Numbered from the stretch's first letter, positions 24,701 to 33,265 are shown. The stretch is 48,203 nucleotides of DNA from an uncultured Alphaproteobacteria bacterium (GCA_934276635.1 CAKQTH010000009.1:1-48203), one strand, 5' to 3'. Notes: generated by a model from the sequence alone, not told the origin. Translations and numbers: made by a program.

Positions 24701-24808
24701 TTTCAAAATGATAAAATATATGGTGTGCCTGCTCATCGGAGGATGCTCATCGCTATGAACAGGCCGGATAAGATGTCGGATGCGTCCGAAGTTTTATCCG
24801 GCTTTTTT
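24696..24808 (+). promoter_or_regulatory. Promoter and attenuator-like leader of the MATE gene
   Basis: TTGACT at 24696-24701, 17 bases, then TATGGT. The leader has CATCGGAGGATG (small hairpin), the sequence GCTCATCG twice, and a strong terminator: GCCGGATAA at 24763-24771 with TTATCCGGC at 24794-24802, an inner TCGGA/TCCGA hairpin, and six T. GCCTG at 24727-24731 can pair with CAGGC at 24760-24764, which overlaps the terminator arm, so the two folds exclude each other. That is the logic of an attenuator or riboswitch. I recognise no known ligand class. Confidence 0.6.
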
Positions 24809-24863
24809 GTGCCACGGCACATACTCTTGGAGCTTTCAAACTCAGATATTGTAAGGTGAAATA

Positions 24864-26168
24864 ATGTTTAGTAAAAACACAAAAATGTTCTTATCTTATG
24901 TAGTTCCCTCAATGGTCGGAATGCTCATTGTCGGTTCATACAGCATCGTTGATACCATTTTTATCGGACAAAGCGCAGGCGAAGTCGGGCTTGCATCGGT
25001 TGCGGTTACATGGCCGCTCGTAATGCTTTTCGGAGCAGTCGGAGATATGCTCGGAACCGGCGCCGCCATTATTGTATCACAATCACGCGGCAGCTCCGAT
25101 ATTGCTCAGGCCAGACGCGCTTTCGGCAATATGCTATGCTTTTTGCTGATGTTCAGCTTTACATTTATGTTTGTTGCTTATCATTTTCTTTCAGAAATAT
25201 TGATTTTGTTCGGTGCAAAAGAAGAACTGATGGAAGGTGCGATTGCCTATTCAAAAGTTCTGATATTCGGCAACACTTTCGGTATGATAATTATGGCAGT
25301 TCCGGCAATAATCCGCAACAGCGGAAGACCCGTTCTCTCTATGTGGCTGACAATTTTCGGCCTGCTTTTGAATATTGTCCTCGACTATATTTTCATCTTT
25401 CCTCTTGAGGGCGGGATTGTCGGCGCGGCGTTGGCGACCATTGCCTCCGAGGCAATTATTTCGATTGTCGGCCTCGGATTTTTTGCCACAAAATACAGCT
25501 TTTTGCGATATGGCGCGGATATGTTCAAACTTTCTTTGGCAACTTTGAAAAAAATCGTAATCTGCGGAATTCCGTCTCTCGGAAATCAGCTTTCAATTAT
25601 TGCCATGTTGTTTTTTCACAACTATCAATCGCTTAAATACGGCAGTATTGACGGGCTGGCGGCATATACCTTTATCGGCGCGATAGAATCTTTGGGCTCG
25701 CTACTTATGACCGGACTGTCGCTCGGCGTGCAGCCGCTGGTAGCCTATCTGTACGGCGGCAAAAAGCACCTGCGCCAAAATGTTATCGGCAATATGGGAT
25801 ATTATACCGCATTTGTTTTGGGAATTTTGATGATGCTTGTTTCGTTTGCCGGGCACAACATTTTTCCGACCTGGTTTAATTTAAGCGGAACAGCGGCGCA
25901 AATGGCTTCTCACGGACTTATAATCAGTTCCACCGCGTTTGTTTTGCTCGGTGTCGTCAGAGTTGCCGGATATTATTATCAGGCGACCGGAAAAATTGCG
26001 GATTCATCAATGCTGATATACGGCGATGCATTTTTCGCTCTGCCGCTGTGCCTGTTTGTGCTGCCGCTTTGGCTCGGACTTGATGGTGTATGGGCGGCAA
26101 TGCCGGTTTCAAGAGTCATTCTGTTCGGCTTTGTCTGCTACCTTTGGTTCGGAAAAAAGAGAGGATAG
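24864..26168 (+). CDS. MATE-family multidrug efflux transporter
   Basis: This inner-membrane antiporter of 434 residues shows twelve hydrophobic segments in two halves, the MATE arrangement. It opens MFSKNTKMFLSYVVPSMVGMLIVG then YSIVDTIFIGQSAG, and has GAAIIVSQSRG and PAIIRNSGRPVLSMW, close to MepA-type exporters that expel cationic drugs using a sodium or proton gradient. AAGGTG lies before the start. The transcript passes through the terminator-bearing leader at 24696-24808, so expression may be controlled by attenuation. Convergent with the aminotransferase gene, whose stop lies 20 bases away. Confidence 0.9.
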   Translation: MFSKNTKMFLSYVVPSMVGMLIVGSYSIVDTIFIGQSAGEVGLASVAVTWPLVMLFGAVGDMLGTGAAIIVSQSRGSSDIAQARRAFGNMLCFLLMFSFTFMFVAYHFLSEILILFGAKEELMEGAIAYSKVLIFGNTFGMIIMAVPAIIRNSGRPVLSMWLTIFGLLLNIVLDYIFIFPLEGGIVGAALATIASEAIISIVGLGFFATKYSFLRYGADMFKLSLATLKKIVICGIPSLGNQLSIIAMLFFHNYQSLKYGSIDGLAAYTFIGAIESLGSLLMTGLSLGVQPLVAYLYGGKKHLRQNVIGNMGYYTAFVLGILMMLVSFAGHNIFPTWFNLSGTAAQMASHGLIISSTAFVLLGVVRVAGYYYQATGKIADSSMLIYGDAFFALPLCLFVLPLWLGLDGVWAAMPVSRVILFGFVCYLWFGKKRG

Positions 26169-26188
26169 ATTATCCTCCCTTCCTTTTC

Positions 26189-27367
26189 TTATCCTTCGGC
26201 GCAGAATTCTTTCAATCTTTTAAGAGATTCTTTGATTTGGTCTTCGCTGCAGGCATAACTCAACCGAATATACTCCGGAGCGCCGAATGCCTCGCACGGA
26301 ATAACTGTCAGCAGCTTTTTATCAAGCAGTTCCTGCGCAAAATCAGCAGCCGTTTTTCCGGTTTTTGAAATATTGCACATCACATAAAATGCGCCCTTCG
26401 GCTCAATAAAGCTAATTTGCGGAATTTCTTTGAGCAGTTTACACAAAAGAACGCGGCGCGAGGCAAAAGTTTTTACCATATTTTCAACCTCGGCATCGGC
26501 TTTTCCCTGCAACGCCGTGACCGCAGCATATTGAACAAAAGTCGTCGCATTGCTGGTTGCATGGCTTTGCAGCGCGGATATGCGTTTTGTCAGCCAAAGC
26601 GGAGCAACAAGATAGCCCAAACGCCAACCGGTCATTGCATATGCTTTTGAAAATCCGTTAATCGTAATTGTCAAATCCGCAATTTTTTCATTCAGCGATG
26701 CAATGCTGATATGCTTTGTGTTGTCATCATATATCAACTTTTCATAAATTTCATCGGAAAGAACCATCACATTGTGCTTTACCGCAACATCGGCAATCAT
26801 CTGCAAGGTTTCTTTTGAATAAACCGCACCGGTCGGGTTGTTCGGAGAATTTATGATTATCAGCTTTGTGTTCGGAGTAATCGCCGCTTCAAGTTCTTGT
26901 TTTGTCGGCGCAAAATCATTTTCGGCTTTGGCATACACAAACACCGGCTTTGCTCCCGATGCTTTGACCATTTCCGGATATGACAGCCAATAAGGCGCCG
27001 GAATAATCACTTCATCACCCTCGCCGCACAAAGATGTAATTGCCTCGAACAACGCAAATTTTGCTCCGGTTGCCACAATCACATTATCGGCCGTTGCCGG
27101 AACACCCTGCGCATTCATCTTTTTTGCGATTTCAGCTTTCAGCTCCGGCAGACCGCTTGATGCGATATAGTGAACTTTGCCCTCGTTTATGGCCGAAATT
27201 GCCGCATCTTTTATCGCTTGCGGAGTATCAAAATCAGGCTCGCCGACCGACATGGAGCAAACATCAAATCCCTGCTTTTTGAGCTCTTTTGCGCGAGCGG
27301 CCAGCGCCAGAGTAACCGACGGAGACAATTTTCCGAGCGGACTGCAGTTTTGTTTCAAATCTTCCAT
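26189..27367 (-). CDS. Aspartate aminotransferase, PLP-dependent class I
   Basis: The 392-residue cytoplasmic enzyme interconverts aspartate and 2-oxoglutarate with oxaloacetate and glutamate. It has SVGEPDFDTP at the N-terminus, NSPNNPTGAVYS, SDEIYEKLIYDD with the cofactor-binding Asp and Tyr, and INGFSKAYAMTGWRLGYL with the PLP lysine, followed by the substrate-carboxylate arginine in YIRLSYA. This is the class Ib or thermophile-type aspartate aminotransferase pattern; a broader or prephenate-accepting activity is possible. Its start codon lies one base after the stop of the dehydrogenase gene upstream, with GGAG inside that gene's end, so translation is coupled. The pair would link malate, oxaloacetate and aspartate. 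Confidence 0.9.
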   Translation of the reverse strand: MEDLKQNCSPLGKLSPSVTLALAARAKELKKQGFDVCSMSVGEPDFDTPQAIKDAAISAINEGKVHYIASSGLPELKAEIAKKMNAQGVPATADNVIVATGAKFALFEAITSLCGEGDEVIIPAPYWLSYPEMVKASGAKPVFVYAKAENDFAPTKQELEAAITPNTKLIIINSPNNPTGAVYSKETLQMIADVAVKHNVMVLSDEIYEKLIYDDNTKHISIASLNEKIADLTITINGFSKAYAMTGWRLGYLVAPLWLTKRISALQSHATSNATTFVQYAAVTALQGKADAEVENMVKTFASRRVLLCKLLKEIPQISFIEPKGAFYVMCNISKTGKTAADFAQELLDKKLLTVIPCEAFGAPEYIRLSYACSEDQIKESLKRLKEFCAEG

Positions 27368-27368
27368 C

Positions 27369-28202
27369 TTATTTCTCCTGTTTTTTATAAGGAAATGTTT
27401 CTACAATGCCGTTTGCGGCAATGGTGCAAACCATACTCAAAGCCTTTTCGGCATTTTCATCAGGCACCGAAACCGCATATTTCATCGGGTGGTCAAGCAA
27501 AATTGCCGACGCAATGGCACAAACCGTAGTCGCAATACCATAATATGTTTTGCCTTTTCCTTCAATAATGGTCATACCGGCGCGTTTTACATCTTCGGCA
27601 TATTGTTTTTTCTCTTCTTCCGAAAAATTTGCGGGTTTGCCGTCAACCGTAACTTCGTCCCAAAGCACAATCTGCTCGTCTCCGTGTTCACCGACCACCG
27701 GTGCAACAATTGAGGACACCGGTTTGTTCAATTTGTCGGCCAAAAGTGCAACCATACGCGAGGTATCAAGCGTACAGCCGGTGCCGAAAACGCGACCCTT
27801 CGGCATCTGCAAAAACTTTGCAACATGATTTGCAAGCACATCAACCGGATTTGAAACCACAACCACAATCGCATTTGTTCCGGTGCTTTTTATCTCATTG
27901 CAGATACTTTCCATAATTTTGGAATTTTTCAAAAGCAAATCGTTGCGGCTTTCACCGACTTTGCGGGCAACTCCTGCGGTAATCACGATAATATCACTGT
28001 CTTTGCAATCGGCATATGTGCCTTTTTTCACAACCGTTTTGCTGACTTCGGCAAACCCGTGGCGGATATCCAAAACTTCGGCATTTGAGCGTTTGTCGTC
28101 CAAATCAACCAGAGCGATTTCATCGGCAATTTCTTTAAGCATCATAGCATAAACAGAGGTAGAACCGACCAATCCGGCTCCGATAACAGTAACTTTTTTC
28201 AT
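27369..28202 (-). CDS. Lactate/malate dehydrogenase family, probable malate dehydrogenase
   Basis: An NAD-dependent 2-hydroxyacid dehydrogenase of 277 residues. The Rossmann motif is VIGAGLVGST with ALVDLDD at the second strand. The substrate-loop segment is TAGVARKVGESRNDLL: the residue that separates the family is Arg here, as in malate dehydrogenases, not the Gln of lactate dehydrogenases. Catalytic His is in GEHGDE and the Asp/Arg region is TLDTSRM. Most relatives have 305-325 residues; this one ends early at ANGIVETFPYKKQEK, so the last helix is missing or very short. The ATG at 28202 follows GGGAG. It is co-transcribed with the aspartate aminotransferase, which supports oxaloacetate as substrate. 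Confidence 0.85.
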   Translation of the reverse strand: MKKVTVIGAGLVGSTSVYAMMLKEIADEIALVDLDDKRSNAEVLDIRHGFAEVSKTVVKKGTYADCKDSDIIVITAGVARKVGESRNDLLLKNSKIMESICNEIKSTGTNAIVVVVSNPVDVLANHVAKFLQMPKGRVFGTGCTLDTSRMVALLADKLNKPVSSIVAPVVGEHGDEQIVLWDEVTVDGKPANFSEEEKKQYAEDVKRAGMTIIEGKGKTYYGIATTVCAIASAILLDHPMKYAVSVPDENAEKALSMVCTIAANGIVETFPYKKQEK

Positions 28203-28385
28203 CACAATTCTCCCGAAAATAACATTTTTGATAAACGGAGTGTATTTCTTGTCCGCAAAACAGCAAGTGTTTTTTGCAAAATTTCAACAAGGTAAAAACA
28301 AACCGCTTTTAAAGTTCGGCCGTTTTAATAATACGCGGCAATTCTCTGTAAATATATCAAACTTTTTTGCGACATATTTTTCTCC

Positions 28386-29138
28386 TTACATTTTGTTTTT
28401 GCATTCGCTCAATTTTGCTTCAAAAAATTCTTTTCCTCTATCATAGCCTTTTTTATTCCACCACGCAGATGTCGGATGCGCGACTATCAGCAGTTTATCC
28501 GAATTTGCATATTTTCCGTTATTCTCCTTATAAGCTTTCGCGGCGGAAACAGATGTAAAAACTATAAGATTCGGCTCTAAAATATCAATAACTTTGTCCG
28601 TTACTTCAACAGAAAACTGAGCACACTGATGCCACATCTCTGACGCCAAATTTTCATTTCCGAGATTCTTTGCGGAAATTTTCAGCGAGTTCCAATATTT
28701 TTCGCCGCTGTACAACGCCGGCATCTGAAAAAAATTAAAAAACGCAAAATAATTGTATAATTGCCTTGTCTCGTCGTCTATATGCCGGATTTCTTTGTTC
28801 AACATCACTTTGCCGAAAGACTTTATCATATTTGTAAAAATTCCGTACGATCGAGACTTTATCCCCTTCAGATATTTATTTTCAACAACCGCCCGCGTAT
28901 CAACATAATTCGGACTGTCTGCCAAAACTTCCGAACACGGATTGTCTTTCCAATTATCCAAAAAATATTGAATATCATATTTCACCGCTTTGTCATTTTT
29001 GTTTTGGTTCAGATAATGACTTTCTCCGATATGAAGTATTTTATATTTGTTATAAGAATCGCCCACAAACGGTAGCAATATCTTGTGTATTTTGAAATGA
29101 TTTATTTCCATAAATTTTTCATCAAAACTTTTGTTCAT
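28386..29138 (-). CDS. Hypothetical protein, possibly uracil-DNA-glycosylase fold
   Basis: The 250-residue soluble protein starts with AGAGG eight bases upstream. Two regions suggest the UDG superfamily: KILHIGESHYLNQ near residue 33, where glycosylases have a GExP-like loop, and LIVAHPTSAWWNKKG near the end, where they have a His-Pro-Ser/Thr loop. Between them a segment EPNLIVFTSVSAAKAY resembles the strand-helix that precedes the second loop. The catalytic Asp of family 1 enzymes is not obvious. I treat the fold assignment as tentative. It stands alone. Confidence 0.5.
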   Translation of the reverse strand: MNKSFDEKFMEINHFKIHKILLPFVGDSYNKYKILHIGESHYLNQNKNDKAVKYDIQYFLDNWKDNPCSEVLADSPNYVDTRAVVENKYLKGIKSRSYGIFTNMIKSFGKVMLNKEIRHIDDETRQLYNYFAFFNFFQMPALYSGEKYWNSLKISAKNLGNENLASEMWHQCAQFSVEVTDKVIDILEPNLIVFTSVSAAKAYKENNGKYANSDKLLIVAHPTSAWWNKKGYDRGKEFFEAKLSECKNKM

Positions 29139-29306
29139 AAAAAGCCTCTTCCGTATTGGTATGTTTTATTTATAAAGCCATAATCCGCTTTCTGAAATAA
29201 AATTTTGCCGATTATTAACATTGCCGCACGGGTTTGCCGTTTTCCGCCGACTTCAGATTTTTCTCCCCTAATCTTCCCTCTTTTCAGATTGTTTTAGACA
29301 AAAATA

Positions 29307-29334
29307 TTGACTTGATGGAAAAAAGTGATATAAC
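29307..29334 (+). promoter_or_regulatory. Promoter of the holin-like gene
   Basis: TTGACT at 29307-29312, 16 bases, TATAAC at 29329-29334, about 48 bases before the ATG at 29383. Confidence 0.55.
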
Positions 29335-29382
29335 AGAAACATAAATAATATTTTTTTGTATAATCGTATAATTCTTGCGTCT

Positions 29383-29838
29383 ATGAAGTTCAAAGATTTT
29401 ATCTTGGATCGCAGCTGGGTTGTTTCTATCGGTTATGTGATTGCAATCGGGTTTATCAACAATTTGTTGATTGCGCCTTTTTTTAATATCACGCTTATCG
29501 ATTGGGGACAAATGGCCACCGCTCTCGGCGTATTGCTCGGAATTTCCGGTACCCGTGATTATTTGACCAGAAATAAGGGTGATGCCATGCCGAGTTGTGT
29601 TTCCGGCAAAGGTTGGAAGCGTATGTGGATTCCGATTGTCGGATGGGCTTTGTTTTTCGGCTATTTCATCAACTGTGTTATCGCGCCGTATTTTTCTCTC
29701 CAGATTAATGACTGGTTGCAGTTGAATACCGTGCTGACAGTGATGTTGGGAATTTCCGGTGCGCGTGAAGTTGTTTTGCTCCCCGACAAAGAGGACGAAA
29801 ACAATGAAAGCAAAACGGAGACTCCGAAAAACAATTGA
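29383..29838 (+). CDS. Small membrane protein with internal duplication, holin-like
   Basis: A 151-residue protein with two similar halves of about 50 residues: FINNLLIAPFFNITLIDW followed by ATALGVLLGISGTRD, and FINCVIAPYFSLQINDW followed by LTVMLGISGARE. Each half has two hydrophobic segments separated by a short loop; the tail is acidic. The IAPxF and LLGISGxR features recall the three-helix holins of phages and gene transfer agents, but no lysin or phage gene is nearby. The ATG at 29383 is chosen; an in-frame TTG lies nine codons upstream. The short linker between halves is basic (SGKGWKRMW). Confidence 0.6.
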   Translation: MKFKDFILDRSWVVSIGYVIAIGFINNLLIAPFFNITLIDWGQMATALGVLLGISGTRDYLTRNKGDAMPSCVSGKGWKRMWIPIVGWALFFGYFINCVIAPYFSLQINDWLQLNTVLTVMLGISGAREVVLLPDKEDENNESKTETPKNN

Positions 29839-29848
29839 AATTGATGTA

Positions 29849-29880
29849 AAAAAGGTGTGTTTTTCGACACACCTTTTTTA
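29849..29880. terminator. Bidirectional terminator
   Basis: AAAAAAGGTGTGT and ACACACCTTTTTT form a long stem with a four- to five-base loop between two convergent genes. Confidence 0.88.
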
Positions 29881-29893
29881 TTTTTTGAAACAA

Positions 29894-30340
29894 CTATTTT
29901 ACGGGAATTTGCGGTGTAATTTTTTCTGCGGAGCTATAATTTTTATTCGGTAGCCAAATCTGATTTCTTCCGAGAAAAGCTATTTTTCCGCGGACAACGA
30001 GATTCCCGTCTTCTACCCACATTTCACACCCGTAAACTTTTCCTTTTTTCGGATCTAAAATTTTTCCGCCCTTAAATTTATTGCCATCTTTTTGCAATCC
30101 CCATGCAACATCAAGACCGACGATTTTCGGACTTCCGTCAATGGTTGCAACGGCGTCTTTGTTATCAAAAAGCTCAATCACTCTGGCATAATATTTTCCG
30201 TCATATTCATAAACGCGAACAACGCTTTTTTGCGTATTTGTTTCATCATCAACAGTTGTCCAATATCCCTCAATCGGCTCAGCGGCCACTGCCAATTTTG
30301 CAAACATCAAAGCCACTGCTAAAAAACATATTTTTTTCAT
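29894..30340 (-). CDS. Secreted DUF2147-family protein
   Basis: The 148-residue protein has a signal peptide (MKKICFLAVALMFAKLAVAA) and starts mature sequence EPIEGYWTTVDDETNTQKSVVRVYE. The GYW opening, a glycine-rich KFKGGKILDPKKGKVYGCEM and the ending RGKIAFLGRNQIW fit the DUF2147 family, small periplasmic lipocalin-like beta proteins of unknown function. The start at 30340 follows AGGGAAG; an upstream in-frame extension is not signal-like. It stands alone. Confidence 0.8.
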   Translation of the reverse strand: MKKICFLAVALMFAKLAVAAEPIEGYWTTVDDETNTQKSVVRVYEYDGKYYARVIELFDNKDAVATIDGSPKIVGLDVAWGLQKDGNKFKGGKILDPKKGKVYGCEMWVEDGNLVVRGKIAFLGRNQIWLPNKNYSSAEKITPQIPVK

Positions 30341-30508
30341 AAATTTCTTCCCTGAAAAGTTATCCCACCCTCTTTGCTTATAAATAAAAATTGATAAAAT
30401 TACAATAAAAACCGACATATATATGAAAGATAATTAAATAAAGGTAATTTGCATATTTTTTAAAATATGCTAAAATTAAGTATTGTTAAAATCAAAAGGG
30501 AAAATTCT

Positions 30509-30892
30509 ATGATTATTGATATTAAAGAAGAAAATAAAAAAGCTGATATTATACTTGACAATATGTTAAGTATACTTAGTTGCGCACACAGGCTTGCAAA
30601 AGTAACTATAAACATCAAAGATATCAATAACACCATCAAAAACTATAATCGCGAAACCTCCATATTTTTAATTGCACAAAATGTTCTCAAATATGCAAAT
30701 ATTCTAAATGCCCTTTCATCAATAACCGGCTATTATATTATTTATAAGCCAAATTTTTATGATGATAAAACAGATGAAACTATTTTATGTGATTTAAAAT
30801 ATATAAGGAATGTAATTTATTTTAATGAAATAAAAAATGCTGGATTAGAATTTTTACTCAAAAAAACATTAAAAAAGCTAAATATAATATAA
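30509..30892 (+). CDS. Hypothetical protein, 127 residues, very AT-rich
   Basis: Starts at an ATG after AAAAGGGAAAA. The product is helical and rich in Ile, Asn and Lys, without signal peptide or recognisable motif. Codon use is much more AT-biased than in neighbouring genes, for example long runs of ATA and AAT codons, which suggests acquisition from elsewhere. No family recognised and no operon partner. Confidence 0.5.
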   Translation: MIIDIKEENKKADIILDNMLSILSCAHRLAKVTINIKDINNTIKNYNRETSIFLIAQNVLKYANILNALSSITGYYIIYKPNFYDDKTDETILCDLKYIRNVIYFNEIKNAGLEFLLKKTLKKLNII

Positions 30893-31025
30893 ACATTAAG
30901 ACTCAGTGTAGGACATTTAGTTTTGTAAACTTTAAATCTTTATTTCAACATTGCACAATCCAATTAGGGTGTTTAGATAAAATGAAGTCGGCGGCTCTTG
31001 GGCTGTTGCGGGAAATTGCGGATAC

Positions 31026-31055
31026 AAAAAAAGAGGAAGTGAAACTTCCTCTTTC
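31026..31055 (-). terminator. Terminator of the initiator tRNA
   Basis: On the minus strand AAAGAGGAAGT, a three-base loop and ACTTCCTCTTT are followed by a T run. Confidence 0.88.
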
Positions 31056-31060
31056 AAGAT

Positions 31061-31137
<77 letters not shown>

Positions 31138-31162
31138 ATAAATTTCCTTGCGGAATGCCTGC

Positions 31163-31271
31163 TATATAGCGCATAAATTTTGCTCTGTCAAGTTTTTTGT
31201 TTATATTTTTTATCTTTTTTCTTCTTTTATGCCAAATATTTGTTGCTTTTGCGCAAAAAACATTCTATAAA
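31163..31271. promoter_or_regulatory. Divergent promoters of tRNA-fMet and tRNA-Arg
   Basis: Minus strand: TTGACA (complement of 31186-31191), 17 bases, TATATA (complement of 31163-31168), close to consensus. Plus strand: TTGCTT at 31243-31248, 17 bases, TATAAA at 31266-31271, ten bases before tRNA-Arg. Confidence 0.72.
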
Positions 31272-31280
31272 ATCCACAGT

Positions 31281-31357
31281 GTATCCGTAGCTCAATCGGA
31301 TAGAGTGTTGGCCTCCGACGCCAAAGGTTGCGAGTTCGAGCCTCGCCGGATACGCCA
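31281..31357 (+). tRNA. tRNA-Arg (anticodon CCG), CCA encoded
   Basis: Acceptor GTATCCG pairs with CGGATAC, the anticodon loop is CTCCGAC giving CCG (reads CGG codons), and the T arm is GCGAG-TTCGAGC-CTCGC. CCA is encoded. The last 17-18 bases are repeated twice downstream at the starts of 202-bp repeat units. Confidence 0.96.
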
Positions 31358-31760
31358 CTAAAAAATTTCCATTTTCTCAAAAAAGCGAGGCGAAAACTCG
31401 GAAGAGCGAACTCAATAAAAAAACAACCGTTGTTCCAGTTGTTTTTGTCTGCAAGAGCAACGGAACATCTTAATAAGCAAGGCGGCTATCTCCTGCCGCC
31501 GCGAATTTAGATGCCGTTGAAACGAGCTGTGCAACAGCGCAGCCTCGCCGGATACGCCACTAAAAATTCCCTTTTGTTCAAAAAAAGCGAGGCGAGAACT
31601 CGGAAGAGCCCGCTAAGCAAAAACAACCGCTACTCCGGTTGTTTTTGTCTGTAAGAGCAACGGAACATCTTAATGAGCAAGGCTCGCACAAGCTGCCGCC
31701 GCGAATTTAGATGCCGTTGAAACGAGCTGTGTTACACAGCGTAGCCTCGCCGGATACGCT
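31340..31760 (+). repeat. 202-bp tandem repeats, each starting with the tRNA-Arg 3' end
   Basis: GCCTCGCCGGATACGCCAC occurs at 31340 (inside the tRNA) and 31542; GCCTCGCCGGATACG recurs at 31744. Both intervals are exactly 202 bases. Each unit contains a GCGAGGCGA segment complementary to the tRNA T-arm end, an AACAACCG...GTTGTTTTT terminator-like hairpin (with changed but still pairing bases between units), conserved AGAGCAACGGAACATCTTAA, and a GCTGTG...CAGC hairpin before the next tRNA-like start. This stretch has no convincing gene; the basic open frame across it starts inside the tRNA. Confidence 0.9.
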
Positions 31761-31765
31761 GAATT

Positions 31766-33196
31766 TTATCTTGTTTTTCCGTGTGTTTTTTGAATTCGAT
31801 TTGACGCAACCTGAATCGCTTCATTTTCTTCACCCGAAAGCTGCAAAACCGTCAGCTCTTTTCCTCTTGTTGCGGCCATTTGTCCTTCCAAAACATCATT
31901 TATTTTGAAATATATGTTGTTTGTGTGCCAATCGCTTTTATTAAAAGCATATATATCAACTTTATGCGTTGCCGCGTCAAAGCTCGGAACATCGATACCG
32001 TTATCATTCATCATGGCTTTTGCTTCTACGATATCTGCCGCCCGGGTTTTCAGGGCTCGCATAATTTTTTCCGGAACTTTTTTCTCTTTTTTAGACTCGC
32101 GCAATTCAAGCATATAATCTGTCAGGCTGCTCTGAATATTGTCCATATACGCCTTAGAAAAATATCCGTAAAAAAGCTCAACTTCCGGATAATTTTTTTT
32201 AATTTCCGCAAGCGTAACCTTGTCTTTTTCTCCGGCATGCCCTTCATCGATATTCTTATAAATTTTTATCGATTTCAAATAGTTATCATATATTTGTCGA
32301 ACTGCTGGGCTCATCTTTTTTCTGACCAGCTGGCCGGAAGTCACCGACATATCATAATATGCGTCATTATAAATTTGAGCCAGCATCACTTTGGTTTTTG
32401 TGATTTTGCACTCTCTTAATACAGCATCTCTCGGCACCTTAATTGCCATAGTCCTGTCAAGCAGAGTATTGCTTTTTATGGATTGGTTAAACCCGTTAAT
32501 ATAGCCGGAATACCAGTTAATCGCCTCAAGCTGCTTTGACACATTTGCTGCATCAGGGTTATAATTTCTAATCAAATTGGTCGCCGTATCAAAAATTTTC
32601 AAATACTGTTCCACCGCCTGTTCATTGTCCTGATCTTCCATATATGCAGTAGCACAGCGATATATAATCGCTTTCTTTTCTGTGTTAGAACTTATTTCAA
32701 GCGGATCCTTGAGCGCTTCATCAAGAATCGCTCCAGTAATTTTATAGTTGTGTTTGATATAAGGATATAAATTGTCATTAAATATCAAAACTCTTGCGTT
32801 TTTAACGGAAATATCGTCATTTTTCCGCAGATAATCAGCAACCAGTTCCTGCCCTTTTTCATATCCGAGCTCTTTTAATGTGTTTTCGGACAAATGTTCG
32901 CCCAGATAAAGAACATGATCCAGCGGCATTTTCAATGTATTATACCAACTTTGAGGATTTTGCGTAATTTCCAACAATTTGCAAAGCTTTTCCACATCAA
33001 AATTTTCCGGAACCTGATTGTATCTTTCCGTAAATGCGGTTTGAACTTCTTTGTCGTTTTCTTGTTGTTCTTCCGGCGTAAAAACTTCGGTATGCAAAAT
33101 TTTCGTACTGTCCTGAGGCACGGAATTTTGTGCCTTTCCGGCTCCCGGGCTCAGCCCCAAAAACAACAAAGGAAGTATCTTATGCTTTAATTTCAT
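31766..33196 (-). CDS. Hypothetical secreted protein, 476 residues
   Basis: The N-terminus MKLKHKILPLLFLGLSPGAGKAQ is a signal peptide, so the protein is periplasmic or surface exposed. The mature part is mostly helical and charged. A segment KKAIIYRCATAYMEDQDNEQ with AVEQYLKIFDTATNLI resembles a tetratricopeptide pair, and later YDNYLKSIKIYKNIDEGHAG may be another. No catalytic motif is seen. AGGA lies eight bases before the ATG at 33196. Its stop codon lies a few bases from the last tRNA-Arg-like fragment, so the tandem repeat element stops exactly at the gene end. Confidence 0.65.
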   Translation of the reverse strand: MKLKHKILPLLFLGLSPGAGKAQNSVPQDSTKILHTEVFTPEEQQENDKEVQTAFTERYNQVPENFDVEKLCKLLEITQNPQSWYNTLKMPLDHVLYLGEHLSENTLKELGYEKGQELVADYLRKNDDISVKNARVLIFNDNLYPYIKHNYKITGAILDEALKDPLEISSNTEKKAIIYRCATAYMEDQDNEQAVEQYLKIFDTATNLIRNYNPDAANVSKQLEAINWYSGYINGFNQSIKSNTLLDRTMAIKVPRDAVLRECKITKTKVMLAQIYNDAYYDMSVTSGQLVRKKMSPAVRQIYDNYLKSIKIYKNIDEGHAGEKDKVTLAEIKKNYPEVELFYGYFSKAYMDNIQSSLTDYMLELRESKKEKKVPEKIMRALKTRAADIVEAKAMMNDNGIDVPSFDAATHKVDIYAFNKSDWHTNNIYFKINDVLEGQMAATRGKELTVLQLSGEENEAIQVASNRIQKTHGKTR

Positions 33197-33265
33197 CACA
33201 ATATCCTCATATTTTTTCAGAATTTATATTTAACATACAAAAAGCAATTTGTAAATATTTTTGAC

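Noticed and set aside
24725..24860. Leader of the MATE gene as a guanidine riboswitch (ykkC or mini-ykkC class)
   Set aside because: I could not find paired ACGR-type loops or the ykkC core; only a generic terminator with a competing stem is visible.
31328..31510. 60-codon basic open frame across the tRNA-Arg repeats
   Set aside because: It starts at a TTG inside the tRNA T arm without a ribosome site and is not maintained in the second repeat unit, so it is not supported as a gene even though the E. coli tyrT analogue encodes a small basic peptide.
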